A stretch of DNA of 64,000 bases from Jongsikchunia kroppenstedtii DSM 45133. GTDB taxonomy: Bacteria > Actinomycetota > Actinomycetes > Mycobacteriales > Mycobacteriaceae. Under the pieces are notes generated by a model, which saw only the letters and a program-made list of their open reading frames with translations, ran no database searches and was not told the DNA's origin. The position numbers were made by a program, and so were the translations under genes. The stretch is from contig NZ_AQYG01000051.1 in assembly GCF_000380485.1 (NCBI RefSeq), positions 248,001 to 312,000 of the forward strand, read 5' to 3'. Below are positions 16,789 to 28,267 of the stretch, one piece after another. Numbering within the stretch: position 1 is the stretch's first letter; every line of letters begins with the position of its first letter.

Positions 16789-18099
16789 ATGAACTCCGAG
16801 CAGTTGCGTCGTCTCTGGGAGACGCGTCCCGTCCGGGTCAGCCACGGTTCCACCGTCGCCGGGGTGTGCGGCGGCATCGGATTGCGCTATCGCGTCGACC
16901 CGACACTGATCAAAGTGGCGTTCATCATCTCCACCCTCTTCGGCGGGTCGGGGCTGGCCCTGTACATCGCCGCCTGGGTCGCCTTCCCCTCGTCGACGCT
17001 GCAGGTGGAGTCGGATCCGATCCATCGACGTTTCCATCGCTCTCACGGGGTCCGCGGCATCCGCTCGATGCTGTCGCATCCGCCGACCATCGCACTGATC
17101 GTGGTGGTGGCGGTGATCGCCGGGGTCTTCAGCCCCAACAACACCTGGACCATGGGCACGATGCTGGGCCTGGTGCTCATGCTGCTCGGCTGGTGGCTGC
17201 TCTATCAGCACCAGCCGGACGCCGACCCCGGCACCAGCGCCGACACCGTCGGGCAGGAAACGGCTGCCGGCGCCGCGTCGACCGCGCCGACCGCCGAGGC
17301 GCCCGCGATGAGCTGGATCTCGACGTCGACCACCGCAACGACCGCGACCGCCGACACCGTCCCCATCGACCGGCCCGGCACCGGGCCGATCGGCGACGGA
17401 CCGCGACAGCCGCCGGCCTGGGATCCATTGGGAGCGGCGCCTTTCGCCTGGGATCTGCCCGACCCCTCGCCCACCCCGCCACCTCCACCGGTCGTGCGCC
17501 GGTCCAGCCGCCTGACCCCGGTGACGATGGGCACGGCGCTGCTCACGGCCGCCATCGGAACCGCCCTCGCCACCGCCGCCGGCATCGGCTGGCTCACCGC
17601 GGCCAAGATCAGTGCACTGGCCCTCGCGGTGCTGGGTGTCGGGCTGGTGATCGCCGCCTTCCGCTATCGGCTGCCTGACGACCGACGCGGTGCGGCACTC
17701 GCGTGGATCACCGTCCCCGTGCTGGCGTTGACCGTTGCCGCGGCGGCGCTGCCCGCCTGGAAGTCCAGCCCGGGTGGCGTCGGCGACCGCACCTGGCGAC
17801 CGATCACCACGACCGATATCGCGTCGAAGTATTCGCTGACGATCGGCAGCGCGTCGGTCGACCTGACCGGTCTGGCCCTCGACGCGGATCGGCAGCTGAC
17901 GCTGCAGGTCGGTCTTGGCGAGGCGAAGATCTATGTGCCGGACGACATGCGGGTGCGCGCCCAGTGCGAGGTCAGCGTCGGCGATGTCAAATGCCCGGAC
18001 GGCACCGTCGGTCCGGCCAGCGGCCCGCTGCTCACCGTGCACGCTCGGGCCAACATCGGCCAAGTCACCCTGATCCGTGGACGGAGCGCACCGAAATGA
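16789..18099 (+). CDS. esrI: PspC and LiaF-like domain membrane protein (EsrI/LiaF-like)
   Basis: A 436-residue membrane protein. An N-terminal PspC domain (STVAGVCGGIGLRYRVDPTLIKVAF) with a membrane helix is followed by further helices, a Thr/Pro-rich linker, two more helices and a C-terminal soluble LiaF-like beta domain (SVDLTGLALD, LQVGLGEAKIYVP, ARANIGQVTLI). LiaF-type proteins hold the partner kinase off until the envelope is damaged. It diverges from the kinase gene, and its stop overlaps the next small gene. In C. glutamicum a similar system lies close to guaA, as here. Confidence 0.8.
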   Translation: MNSEQLRRLWETRPVRVSHGSTVAGVCGGIGLRYRVDPTLIKVAFIISTLFGGSGLALYIAAWVAFPSSTLQVESDPIHRRFHRSHGVRGIRSMLSHPPTIALIVVVAVIAGVFSPNNTWTMGTMLGLVLMLLGWWLLYQHQPDADPGTSADTVGQETAAGAASTAPTAEAPAMSWISTSTTATTATADTVPIDRPGTGPIGDGPRQPPAWDPLGAAPFAWDLPDPSPTPPPPPVVRRSSRLTPVTMGTALLTAAIGTALATAAGIGWLTAAKISALALAVLGVGLVIAAFRYRLPDDRRGAALAWITVPVLALTVAAAALPAWKSSPGGVGDRTWRPITTTDIASKYSLTIGSASVDLTGLALDADRQLTLQVGLGEAKIYVPDDMRVRAQCEVSVGDVKCPDGTVGPASGPLLTVHARANIGQVTLIRGRSAPK

Positions 18100-18362
18100 C
18101 CGACCCTCTCGAAAACGCCTCGATGCCACCCGAATCCGAGATCCCGACACCGGCGAACTCGCCCATCGACCAACCCGAACGCCGCAGCATCCGGATCGGC
18201 CTGGCCTTCCTCGGTGCCCTCGCCCTCGTGATCTCCGGGTGGGTACTGGGCGGCGTCGACTTCGATCACCAGAACACGTCCACCCTGACCTGGGTGATCA
18301 TCGCCGTCGCGGCGACCGCGGGACTCACGCTGATCGCGAGCGGCTGGCGCAAGAAGCGCTAG
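18096..18362 (+). CDS. Small two-helix membrane protein
   Basis: An 88-residue protein starting at the ATG that overlaps the LiaF-like stop (ATGA). A polar, acidic N-terminus of about 30 residues is followed by two membrane helices (about 33-53 and 64-83) and a basic SGWRKKR end. I do not recognise a family. The coupling to the PspC/LiaF gene suggests it is an accessory or target of the envelope-stress system. Confidence 0.75.
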   Translation: MTDPLENASMPPESEIPTPANSPIDQPERRSIRIGLAFLGALALVISGWVLGGVDFDHQNTSTLTWVIIAVAATAGLTLIASGWRKKR

Positions 18363-18373
18363 TGGCGGAGTGC

Positions 18374-18387
18374 TAGCTGGTGATCAG

Positions 18388-18388
<1 letters not shown>
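18374..18388. repeat. 15-base repeat, right copy
   Basis: TAGCTGGTGATCAGC, identical to 14622-14636. It contains a short stem AGCTG/CAGCT and runs into the guaA stop codon. The two copies bracket the whole three-component module. Confidence 0.6.
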
Positions 18389-19962
<1,574 letters not shown>

Positions 19963-19971
19963 CGCCCCATC

Positions 19972-21735
19972 TTATGCGGTGGCCGAATCCGTGGCGGTGG
20001 GGCGCTCGGCCTTGTTCACCACCGTGAGCGGCAGCCGCAGCACACCCGGCGCCCCCTCCGGGACGATCGGGGTGTTCGGCTGCACGGGCTCGATGCGCTG
20101 GTAGCCGACCTGCTGCCGCGGACGGGTGTCCTTCTCGTTCTTGTTGGGCCAGAACGACATCGCGCGCTCGGCCTGGGCGCAGATGGACAGCGACGGGTTG
20201 ACGCCGAGGTTGGCGGTGATCGCCGCGCCATCGGTGACATGCAGCGTCGGGTAGTTCCACACCCGGTGGTACGGGTCGATGACACCTGTGGCCGGATTGT
20301 CGGAGATCACACATCCGCCCAGGTAGTGCGCCGTGAGGGGCATGTTGAACACGTCGCCCCAGGTGCCGCCGGCGATACCGCCGTCGAGCTTGTCGGCGAT
20401 GCGCCGGGTGGCCTCGTTGCCGGCCGGAATCCACGTCGGGTTCGGCTCGCCGTGCCCCTGCTTGGAGGTGACGTACTTGAACGGACCGCGCTTACGGACG
20501 AACGTGGTCAGCGAGTTGTCGGTGGACTGCATGACCAGCGCGATGATCGTGCGCTCGCTCCACTGCCGGACGTAGAATAACCGGACGAGCAGGAACGGGT
20601 TGGCGACGATCTGCTTGAGCGCCTGCGTCAACCGATTCCGGCGGGTACCGCCGTCGGTCAGGATTGTCTGCAGGAATGCCATCGCGTTGGAGCCCTTGCC
20701 GTAGCGCACCGGCTCGACGTGCGTGTTGGACTCGGGATGGAACGACGACGTGATCGCCACGCCATGCGAATAGTCATGCGCGGCATCGTATTTGCGCGAC
20801 ATGGCGCCGAGGATCGACTCGGAGTTGGTGCGCGTCAGCAGACCCATCGCGTCGGAGATCTCGGGCAGCGTCGATCCCTTCGCCGCGTGCATGAGCTTCT
20901 GCGTGTTGAACGTGCCGGCGGCCATGATCACCTGTCCGGCCGTGTAGGTGCGACGCCGCGCCCCGAGCGGCCCCCACGCCGACGACCGGGTCGTCTCGAC
21001 CGCCCAGGTGCCGTCGGCCCGCTGCCGCAGGCCGGTGACCGTGGTGCGCTCGATCACCGTCGCGCCCTTGGACTCGGCGAGTCCCAGATAGTTCTTGAGC
21101 AGCGTGTTCTTGGCGCCGACGCGGCAACCGGTCATGCACGACCCGCACTCGGTGCAGACGGTCCGCTCCGGGCCGGCCCCGCCGAAGTACGGATCGGCGA
21201 CGGTCTCGCCGGGTGCGCCCGCACCGCCGGTCTTGTCGCCGAAGAAGACGCCGACCGGCGTCGCGACAAAAGTGTCGCCCGCGCCCATCTCCTCGGCGAC
21301 CTCCTTCATCACCCGGTCCGACTCGGTGAAGGTCGGGTTGGTGACGACGCCGAGCATCCGGCGAGCCTGGTCGTAGTGCGGGCTCAGCTCGTCTTCCCAG
21401 TCGGTGATGTGATTCCACTGCGGATCGGTGAAGAACGGGGTCGGCGGCTTGTACAGGGTGTTCGCATAGTTGAGCGATCCCCCGCCGACGCCGGCGCCGG
21501 CCAGGATCATCACGTCCTTGAGCATGTGGATCCGCTGGATGCCGAGCATCCCCAGTTTCGGCGCCCACACGAACTTGTGCACCCGCCAGCTGGTCTTGGC
21601 GAACTGGTCGTCGGTGAAACGGCGACCAGCCTCGAGCACGCCGACCTTGTACCCCTTCTCCGTCAGGCGCATCGCGCTGACCGATCCACCGAAGCCGGAT
21701 CCGATGATCAGAACGTCGAAATCAGGTGTGCTCAC
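19972..21735 (-). CDS. choD: GMC oxidoreductase, cholesterol oxidase-like (ChoD type)
   Basis: A 587-residue FAD-dependent glucose-methanol-choline oxidoreductase. The FAD motif IIGSGFGGSVSAMRL is at the N-terminus and the C-terminal GMC signature region includes YLGGCVISDNP and ITANLGVNPSLSICAQAER. A Cys cluster (CTECGSCMTGC) in the middle is typical of the ChoD-type subfamily. No signal peptide is visible. The position between guaA and guaB3 matches M. tuberculosis choD (Rv3409c). True sterol oxidase activity of this subfamily is debated, so a general GMC name is safer. Confidence 0.8.
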   Translation of the reverse strand: MSTPDFDVLIIGSGFGGSVSAMRLTEKGYKVGVLEAGRRFTDDQFAKTSWRVHKFVWAPKLGMLGIQRIHMLKDVMILAGAGVGGGSLNYANTLYKPPTPFFTDPQWNHITDWEDELSPHYDQARRMLGVVTNPTFTESDRVMKEVAEEMGAGDTFVATPVGVFFGDKTGGAGAPGETVADPYFGGAGPERTVCTECGSCMTGCRVGAKNTLLKNYLGLAESKGATVIERTTVTGLRQRADGTWAVETTRSSAWGPLGARRRTYTAGQVIMAAGTFNTQKLMHAAKGSTLPEISDAMGLLTRTNSESILGAMSRKYDAAHDYSHGVAITSSFHPESNTHVEPVRYGKGSNAMAFLQTILTDGGTRRNRLTQALKQIVANPFLLVRLFYVRQWSERTIIALVMQSTDNSLTTFVRKRGPFKYVTSKQGHGEPNPTWIPAGNEATRRIADKLDGGIAGGTWGDVFNMPLTAHYLGGCVISDNPATGVIDPYHRVWNYPTLHVTDGAAITANLGVNPSLSICAQAERAMSFWPNKNEKDTRPRQQVGYQRIEPVQPNTPIVPEGAPGVLRLPLTVVNKAERPTATDSATA

Positions 21736-21750
21736 GTCGGGTACTCCTCG

Positions 21751-21779
21751 GGGGCTGTGAACGTCGGGGCTGTGAACGT
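21751..21779. repeat. Tandem 15-base repeat upstream of the GMC gene
   Basis: GGGGCTGTGAACGT occurs at 21751-21764 and again at 21766-21779. It is 16 bases upstream of the leftward GMC oxidoreductase start and could be a tandem operator. Confidence 0.5.
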
Positions 21780-21806
21780 GTCAACGGACGATGTTACATC
21801 GCCGCA

Positions 21807-21842
21807 TGTGCAACAGATCACCCCGGCTGTGCAGCAGATCAC
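21807..21842. repeat. 21-base-period repeat overlapping the guaB3 stop
   Basis: TGTGCAACAGATCAC (21807-21821) and TGTGCAGCAGATCAC (21828-21842) differ at one base. The right copy overlaps the guaB3 stop codon. The spacing of two helical turns would place two bound proteins on one DNA face. Confidence 0.5.
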
Positions 21843-22999
21843 GCAGAGACGGTGAGCCCGACTTTCTGGAATTCCTTGAGGTCGGAGTACCCGGCCTTGG
21901 CCATCGAACGCCGCAGTCCGCCAACGATATTCATCGCGCCGTGCGGATCGTGGGACGGTCCGTGCAGGATCGCCTCCAGGCTCGCCGGCTCGTCGTCGCC
22001 GACAAGGGTCAGCATGCCGCGCGGCATCGACGGGTGCGCCGCCACCGATGGCCAGTACCAGCCGCGGCCCGGCGCCTGCGCGGCGGCGGCCAGCGGCGCA
22101 CCCAGCACGGCCGCATCGGCACCGCAGGCGATCGCCTTGGCCAGATCGCCCGATCCGGCGATGTCGCCGTCGGCGATGACGTGCACGTAGCGACCACCGG
22201 TCTCGTCCAGATAGTCGCGGCGAGCCGCGGCGGCGTCGGCGATGGCGGTGGCCATCGAGACGCCCATGCCCAGCACCTCGCGGGTGGTGGTGGCGCGCTC
22301 GGTGGAGCCGTAGCCAACGATCACTCCGGCCGCGCCGGTGCGCATCAGATGCAGCGCCGTGCGGTGATCGTGGACGCCGCCGGCGACCACCGGCACGTCG
22401 AGTTCGGCGATGAAGGTCTTGAGGTTCAGCGGCTCCGGCGCCCCATCGCTGTCGGCCGAGCCGTCACCGTTGGAGACGTGTTCCGCCGAGATGATGGTGC
22501 CGTGCACGACCAGCAGTTCCACGCCGGCGGCCAGCAGCGTCGGGGTCAGCCGTTGCGCATGCTGCGGGCTCACCCGCACCGCGGTCGTGACTCCGGCCTC
22601 GCGGATCCGGGTGATCGCAGCGCCGAGCAGGTCCGGGTCGATCGGTGCCGCGTGCAGCTCCTGCAGCTTGCGGGTGGTCGCACCGGCGTCGCCGCCCTCG
22701 GCGACCGCGACGAGTTCGGCGATCTTGTCCTCGGCGTTGCGGTGGCGCGCCCACAGACCTTCGCCGTTGAAGACGCCCAGCGCCCCGAGGCGACCGAGTT
22801 CGATCGCCACCTCCGGCGACATCAGCGCATCGGTCGGGTGGCCCAGGATCGGCGACTCGAACCGGTAGGCATCCAGCTGCCAGGCCGTCGACACCTCCGA
22901 TGATGATCGCGTCCGGCGCGACGGGACGATGTTGATGTCGTCCAGTTCAAAGGTGCGGCGGGCGGTCCGGCCCATGCCGATGTCTACGAGATCACGCAC
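21839..22999 (-). CDS. guaB3: GuaB3, IMP dehydrogenase-related protein
   Basis: A 386-residue protein of the actinobacterial GuaB3 family: an IMPDH/GMPR TIM barrel with no CBS domains. Seen features are DINIVPSRRTRSS near the N-terminus, PVVAGGVHDHRTALHLMRTGAAGVIVG as the phosphate-binding half-barrel, and GSTERATTTREVLGMGVSMATAI in the place of the active-site loop. The IMPDH catalytic Cys loop is not preserved. Work on related cyanobacterial and mycobacterial proteins suggests GMP-reductase-like or regulatory activity, so function is not settled. It is paired with guaB2 upstream. Confidence 0.9.
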   Translation of the reverse strand: MRDLVDIGMGRTARRTFELDDINIVPSRRTRSSSEVSTAWQLDAYRFESPILGHPTDALMSPEVAIELGRLGALGVFNGEGLWARHRNAEDKIAELVAVAEGGDAGATTRKLQELHAAPIDPDLLGAAITRIREAGVTTAVRVSPQHAQRLTPTLLAAGVELLVVHGTIISAEHVSNGDGSADSDGAPEPLNLKTFIAELDVPVVAGGVHDHRTALHLMRTGAAGVIVGYGSTERATTTREVLGMGVSMATAIADAAAARRDYLDETGGRYVHVIADGDIAGSGDLAKAIACGADAAVLGAPLAAAAQAPGRGWYWPSVAAHPSMPRGMLTLVGDDEPASLEAILHGPSHDPHGAMNIVGGLRRSMAKAGYSDLKEFQKVGLTVSA

Positions 23000-23064
23000 G
23001 ACGAGTGCCTTTCAGATCAGGTGGGCAGCGATTGCGCCCAGTTCGCCAGGGTTTCGGCCCCGGG

Positions 23065-24726
<1,662 letters not shown>

Positions 24727-24860
24727 TCACCCGAACGGCGGTATTCGGACGCCGCGCAGCTGCGTCCGCGCGCCCGGATCCGGAAGTTTCGCGGCGCACG
24801 CCGACGCAGTACGCAGCGGAAAGTGGCGCGGGCCACCGCTTGCTGACTACCGTGGAGCAC

Positions 24861-25250
24861 GTGCGCGACAATCTTCCCCCGGGCCTGCCCCCGGACCCGT
24901 TCGCCGACGATCCCAGCGACCCGTCGGCGGCGCTGGATTCTCTTGATCCGGGCGCGCCGCTCGATCCCGCCGAACGGATGGCGGTCGAAGAGGATCTGGC
25001 CGATCTCGCGGTCTATGAGGCCCTGCTGGCTCCGCACGGCGTGCGGGGTCTGGTCGTCGTGTGCGAGGACTGCCAGCAGGATCACTACCACGACTGGGAC
25101 ATGCTGCGCGCCAACCTGCTTCAGCTGCTCGTCGAGGGCACGGTGCGGCCGCACGAGCCGGCCGTCGACCCGGCGCCGGACGCCTACGTCACATGGGACT
25201 ACTGCCGCGGATACGCGGACGCGATGATGCGCGGCTCGGATATCGACTGA
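24861..25250 (+). CDS. DUF5319 protein (Rv3412-like)
   Basis: A 129-residue cytoplasmic protein equivalent in sequence and position to M. tuberculosis Rv3412. The GTG at 24861 gives the family start VRDNLPPGLPPDPFADDP; longer starts add sequence not in the family. Conserved elements are VVCEDCQQDHYHDWDMLRANLLQLL and YVTWDYCRGYADAM, suggesting a metal site from the Cys and His residues. Function is unknown. It diverges from guaB2 and faces rsdA-sigD. Confidence 0.85.
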   Translation: MRDNLPPGLPPDPFADDPSDPSAALDSLDPGAPLDPAERMAVEEDLADLAVYEALLAPHGVRGLVVVCEDCQQDHYHDWDMLRANLLQLLVEGTVRPHEPAVDPAPDAYVTWDYCRGYADAMMRGSDID

Positions 25251-25263
25251 CCGGCCCACAGAC

Positions 25264-25293
25264 ACAAAAACGCCGATGTCCTTCGACATCGGC
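25264..25293 (-). terminator. Rho-independent terminator of sigD-rsdA
   Basis: On the minus strand GCCGATGTC-GAAG-GACATCGGC forms a perfect nine-pair stem with a tetraloop, followed by GTTTTTGTG. It lies just beyond the rsdA stop and is oriented to end the leftward operon. Confidence 0.85.
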
Positions 25294-25337
25294 CGGGTGA
25301 TCTCAGGTCACCAGAGTTTCGGAAGAATCCGCGGCGC

Positions 25338-26267
25338 CTAAAGCCCGCCGTAGGTCGGGATCGTCGGTAGCTGGTACACCCCGGCGCCCGGCTGCACCGG
25401 CGGAATCGTCACGGGTGGCAGCGTCGGAATCACGGTCGGGATCGTAGCCGTGGGCACGGTCACCGTCGGAACGGTGACCGTGGGCAGCGACTCGGTCGGC
25501 AGCGGGAGCGTGGGCAACGTCACGGTCGGCGGCAGCGTCGGCAATGTCGGCGGCGTCACCGGTATCGACGGAACCGTATGCGAGGACGACGGCGGCTTCA
25601 GCATGTTGGTCCACGGCAGGGTCGGGATGGTCAGCGGCGACGTGACGGTCGGCGCCGTCGGCGTCGTCGGCGAGTCGAGCTGATTGCGCAGCACGTCGAT
25701 CTGGCTCTCGATCTTCTGGCGGTGATCGTCGTCGTGGATCTTCGAGGCCCGATCCTGCAGGGCGTTGAGATATTGCCGCGCGGACGAGCGGTCGCCGCGA
25801 CTGATGGCCGCGGTGGCGGACGAGGCCGCTTCCTGCGCGGCGGCCATGTTGGTGGTCTCGGCGGCGGCCTTGCTGAACATCACCTGCTTGACGCCCCACA
25901 GCGCCGATCCAGGCGACGCGTCGTGGGCAGCGATGGTGACACCGCCGATGGCGATGGCGATGGCGGCCGCAGCGCCCGAGACGACCTGCAGGCGTCGCAT
26001 GCGGCGGTGGTGCCGGGCCCGGGTGTCGACGCGCTGGATCTCGGCTTCCACCTGCTCCAGCGTCGGCTCGGCCGGCATCGGCGTGGCTCCGGCGTCGATC
26101 CGCCATCCGGCGAGCAACGAGGCGAGCTCGTACTCCTGGTCGGACTGCGTGGCGACGTATCCATCGGTGCGCAACGCCTCGATGAGCTGATCGTCGGCGT
26201 AGACAGCAGACAGATCGAAAGGCGTTGCGTCTTCCCCGGACAGGAAGTCATCAAACTTGTCGGTCAT
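25338..26267 (-). CDS. rsdA: Anti-sigma-D factor RsdA
   Basis: A 309-residue membrane protein coupled to sigD by a four-base overlap. The N-terminal FDLSAVYADDQLIEALR segment is the known SigD-binding helix region of RsdA. One membrane helix follows at about 92-112 (VVSGAAAAIAIAIGGVTIA). The extracytoplasmic part has a helical region (QKIESQIDVLRNQL) and then about 110 residues of Pro/Thr/Val repeats (TVTVPTVTVPT), unusually low in complexity. In mycobacteria RsdA is cleaved to release SigD. The repeat tail may span or bind the cell wall. Confidence 0.87.
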   Translation of the reverse strand: MTDKFDDFLSGEDATPFDLSAVYADDQLIEALRTDGYVATQSDQEYELASLLAGWRIDAGATPMPAEPTLEQVEAEIQRVDTRARHHRRMRRLQVVSGAAAAIAIAIGGVTIAAHDASPGSALWGVKQVMFSKAAAETTNMAAAQEAASSATAAISRGDRSSARQYLNALQDRASKIHDDDHRQKIESQIDVLRNQLDSPTTPTAPTVTSPLTIPTLPWTNMLKPPSSSHTVPSIPVTPPTLPTLPPTVTLPTLPLPTESLPTVTVPTVTVPTATIPTVIPTLPPVTIPPVQPGAGVYQLPTIPTYGGL

Positions 26268-26848
26268 GTGTTGTCGTCACCCACTCTCACCCTCGTCAGT
26301 TCGGTCTTCAGCTTGTTCAGTGCCCGATGCTGCGCGACCCGCACAGCGCCGGCCGTGCTGCCGACCGCCTCGGCGGTCTCCTCCGCCGACATTCCGACGA
26401 CGAGGCGCAGCACGAGAACCTCACGCTGCTTTTCGGGCAGCAGTTCGAGCAGCTCAGCCATCCGCCGACTGGCGTCTGCATCGAGCGCAAGCTGCTCGGG
26501 GCCGTTGTCCACCGACATGGCCTCAGGAAGCTCCTCGACCGGATCCGCCTTCACCCGGGCAGCACCCCGGTGGGCGTCGGCCACCTTGTGGGCGGCGATC
26601 CCGTACACGAACGCCATAAACGGCCGACCCTGGTCTCGATACCGGGGCAGAGCCGTCATGACCGCCATGCACACCTCCTGTGCCACGTCGTCCGCAGACA
26701 ACGTATGCCGCTCTCCAGCACCGACCCGTGCGCGGCAGTACCGCACAACCGGTGGTCTGATGCTCTCGAGGACATCAGCGAGAGCCGACCGGTCGCCCTG
26801 CACAGCGGCAGCGGCGGCGCGATCTAGCTCGTCACCTGACAGATTCAT
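26264..26848 (-). CDS. sigD: ECF RNA polymerase sigma factor SigD
   Basis: A 194-residue ECF sigma factor. Region 2 reads VVRYCRARVG...LSADDVAQEVCMAVMTALPRYRDQGRPFMAFVYGIAAHKVADAHR and region 4 LLELLPEKQREVLVLRLVVGMSAEETAEAVGSTAGAVRVAQHRAL, both very close to mycobacterial SigD. It precedes its anti-sigma gene. SigD in mycobacteria responds to starvation and stringent conditions. The ATG at 26848 has no good ribosome-binding site and overlaps a SigD-type -10, so the true start may be the GTG at 26803. Confidence 0.93.
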   Translation of the reverse strand: MNLSGDELDRAAAAAVQGDRSALADVLESIRPPVVRYCRARVGAGERHTLSADDVAQEVCMAVMTALPRYRDQGRPFMAFVYGIAAHKVADAHRGAARVKADPVEELPEAMSVDNGPEQLALDADASRRMAELLELLPEKQREVLVLRLVVGMSAEETAEAVGSTAGAVRVAQHRALNKLKTELTRVRVGDDNT

Positions 26849-26872
26849 CGAAGATGTGTGCCTCAGCGTTAC
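26847..26872 (-). promoter_or_regulatory. Possible SigD-type autoregulatory promoter
   Basis: Minus-strand GTAACGCT (-35) and CGAT (-10) are spaced so that 16 bases separate GTAACG from CGAT, as I recall for the mycobacterial SigD consensus. The -10 overlaps the first sigD ATG, which would force a downstream start if the promoter is real. Confidence 0.4.
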
Positions 26873-26971
26873 GGAACCGTCACTACTTCGTAGAAATAAG
26901 TAGCTTGGTCACTCGAAATTCTCCACGTAAATAGCCTGCCCAGGAAGTCCCCCGACCAGTCCTAGGCAAGC

Positions 26972-27799
26972 TTAGCGACCGGCCCCGACCGCTCGATGCA
27001 AACCCACCTCCGGCACATACATCCAGCTAGACAGCGTGTTCACAGCCCGAACCCAGGGACCGTCCGGATCGAGCGACCGTAGCAGCATCGCCGCGGCCCA
27101 CTGCAACGGCCGTTGTCGGTGCTCATGTGATGTACCGAACACTTCCTGTGCCATCACCGTCGCCTCCCCCGCATCGCCGCTCGCCGCCGCGGTGGCCGCT
27201 CCGATCAGCACCGTCTTGAGCCGATGACGCAGCGACGGCGTGTCGGCATCCATCTGTTCGACGATCGCCCGCGCCGTGGCCGAGTCGCCGCTATAGAGCG
27301 CCAGCTCGGCGCCGACCCACTGCCGACGGAGCGTCACCCGGCCCGATCGCCACCACGGATCGTCGGCACTCGCCGCGCCGGACGCCGCCGGATCGACCTC
27401 CGCGGCACGAGCCAGCAACCGGCCGGCCGCCGTGAACTCGCCGCGGCCCAGGTTGTCGGCGGCCAACCCGACCAGCGCGTCGGCCAACGACACCGCATCA
27501 TCGGCCGCCGACACCGCCCGACCATCCCACGCCAACGCGATCCGATGCTGTCCGCACTGACGCAGATGCGACGCCGTCGCACTGAACGCGAGGGAGCGCA
27601 TCGCCGCCGGGGCCGGGCCGCGGGTCAGGTACCGCAGATCGGCGGCCGCCGCCGCGTAACGGCCGAGTCCGCCGAGCGCGACCGCCCGGAACCACCGCGC
27701 CTGCAGCACGTTGTCGGGTCCGAGCGGAAACGCCGCGGGTGATACGTCGAACGCGCCGGGCGAATCGCCGAACGCCGCGTCGATCAGCTGCAAAGGCAC
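26972..27799 (-). CDS. Rv3415c-like hypothetical protein, TPR-like
   Basis: A 275-residue, Ala-rich, all-helical protein at the position and of the same length as M. tuberculosis Rv3415c. Repeating helix pairs (ALGGLGRYAAAAADLRYL, ALVGLAADNLGRGEFTAAGRLLARAAEVD, AAAMLLRSLDPDG) suggest a TPR-like solenoid. No catalytic motif or membrane segment is seen. Start is GTG with an AAGGAA site. It lies between whiB3 and sigD, a conserved arrangement, but its role is unknown. Confidence 0.8.
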   Translation of the reverse strand: MPLQLIDAAFGDSPGAFDVSPAAFPLGPDNVLQARWFRAVALGGLGRYAAAAADLRYLTRGPAPAAMRSLAFSATASHLRQCGQHRIALAWDGRAVSAADDAVSLADALVGLAADNLGRGEFTAAGRLLARAAEVDPAASGAASADDPWWRSGRVTLRRQWVGAELALYSGDSATARAIVEQMDADTPSLRHRLKTVLIGAATAAASGDAGEATVMAQEVFGTSHEHRQRPLQWAAAMLLRSLDPDGPWVRAVNTLSSWMYVPEVGLHRAVGAGR

Positions 27800-28267
27800 T
27801 GCAATTCCTTTTGTCCATTCGGAATTTCCGAGAAATTAACCTGAGCGGATTTTCCCACGTGTCCGATTTTTTCTTATGATCGGGTCAATTCAATATTGCC
27901 GGCAGGTTACCGATTCGACGGCCCGCAAAGCCGCCACGACACCCCCGCGCGCCCGCCGGTGACCGGCTAATCAGCCGCGAAAAGTGCTGTTGAACAGTGA
28001 AGATACTGCCTTTACCCGAGTGAACCGATGCTGGCCAGACCGCATTATCACATCGATTCGTTGACGCCTAGTGTTTACCTGGATCCGCCACAAAAGGGGT
28101 TTGGATCACCATTCGCGGGTGGTTGACGACAATTCCCACAATTGCCTACCGTGGGCGATGCCTTACCGGAAAACAGCGCGGTTCACCGGCCCGGCTCCAG
28201 CGGGATTACCCGCTTCCCATGTTCCCGGTCCACTACGGCACCGAGGTACCGGCACCAGGAGGATCAG
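27800..28267. other. 468-base non-coding control region between Rv3415c-like gene and whiB3
   Basis: No credible gene. It holds the divergent promoters. Near the left gene is a 13-base palindrome TCGGAA-T-TTCCGA (27819-27831). A stretch of clearly lower G+C runs from about 27810 to 28140. The whiB3 leader after the proposed promoter is about 110 bases and could carry further control. Redox or nutrient regulators of whiB3 probably act here. Confidence 0.6.
28123..28152 (+). promoter_or_regulatory. Putative whiB3 promoter
   Basis: TTGACG at 28123-28128 and TACCGT at 28147-28152 with an 18-base spacer, about 110 bases before the whiB3 start. Best sigma-70-like match in the region; not tested. 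Confidence 0.45.

Noticed and set aside
16726-18150. An N-terminal extension of the sensor kinase frame across the PspC/LiaF-like gene
   Set aside because: It is antisense to a well-supported membrane protein and lacks any domain; a high-GC artefact.
25430-25560. Repeat array in rsdA as a possible minisatellite element
   Set aside because: It is explained as degenerate codons for the TVP-rich tail of RsdA; unit lengths vary and frame is kept.
28071-28267. Possible small protein upstream of whiB3, in frame with it
   Set aside because: The extension lacks a ribosome-binding site and family similarity; the ATG at 28268 has a strong AGGAGG and matches WhiB3.
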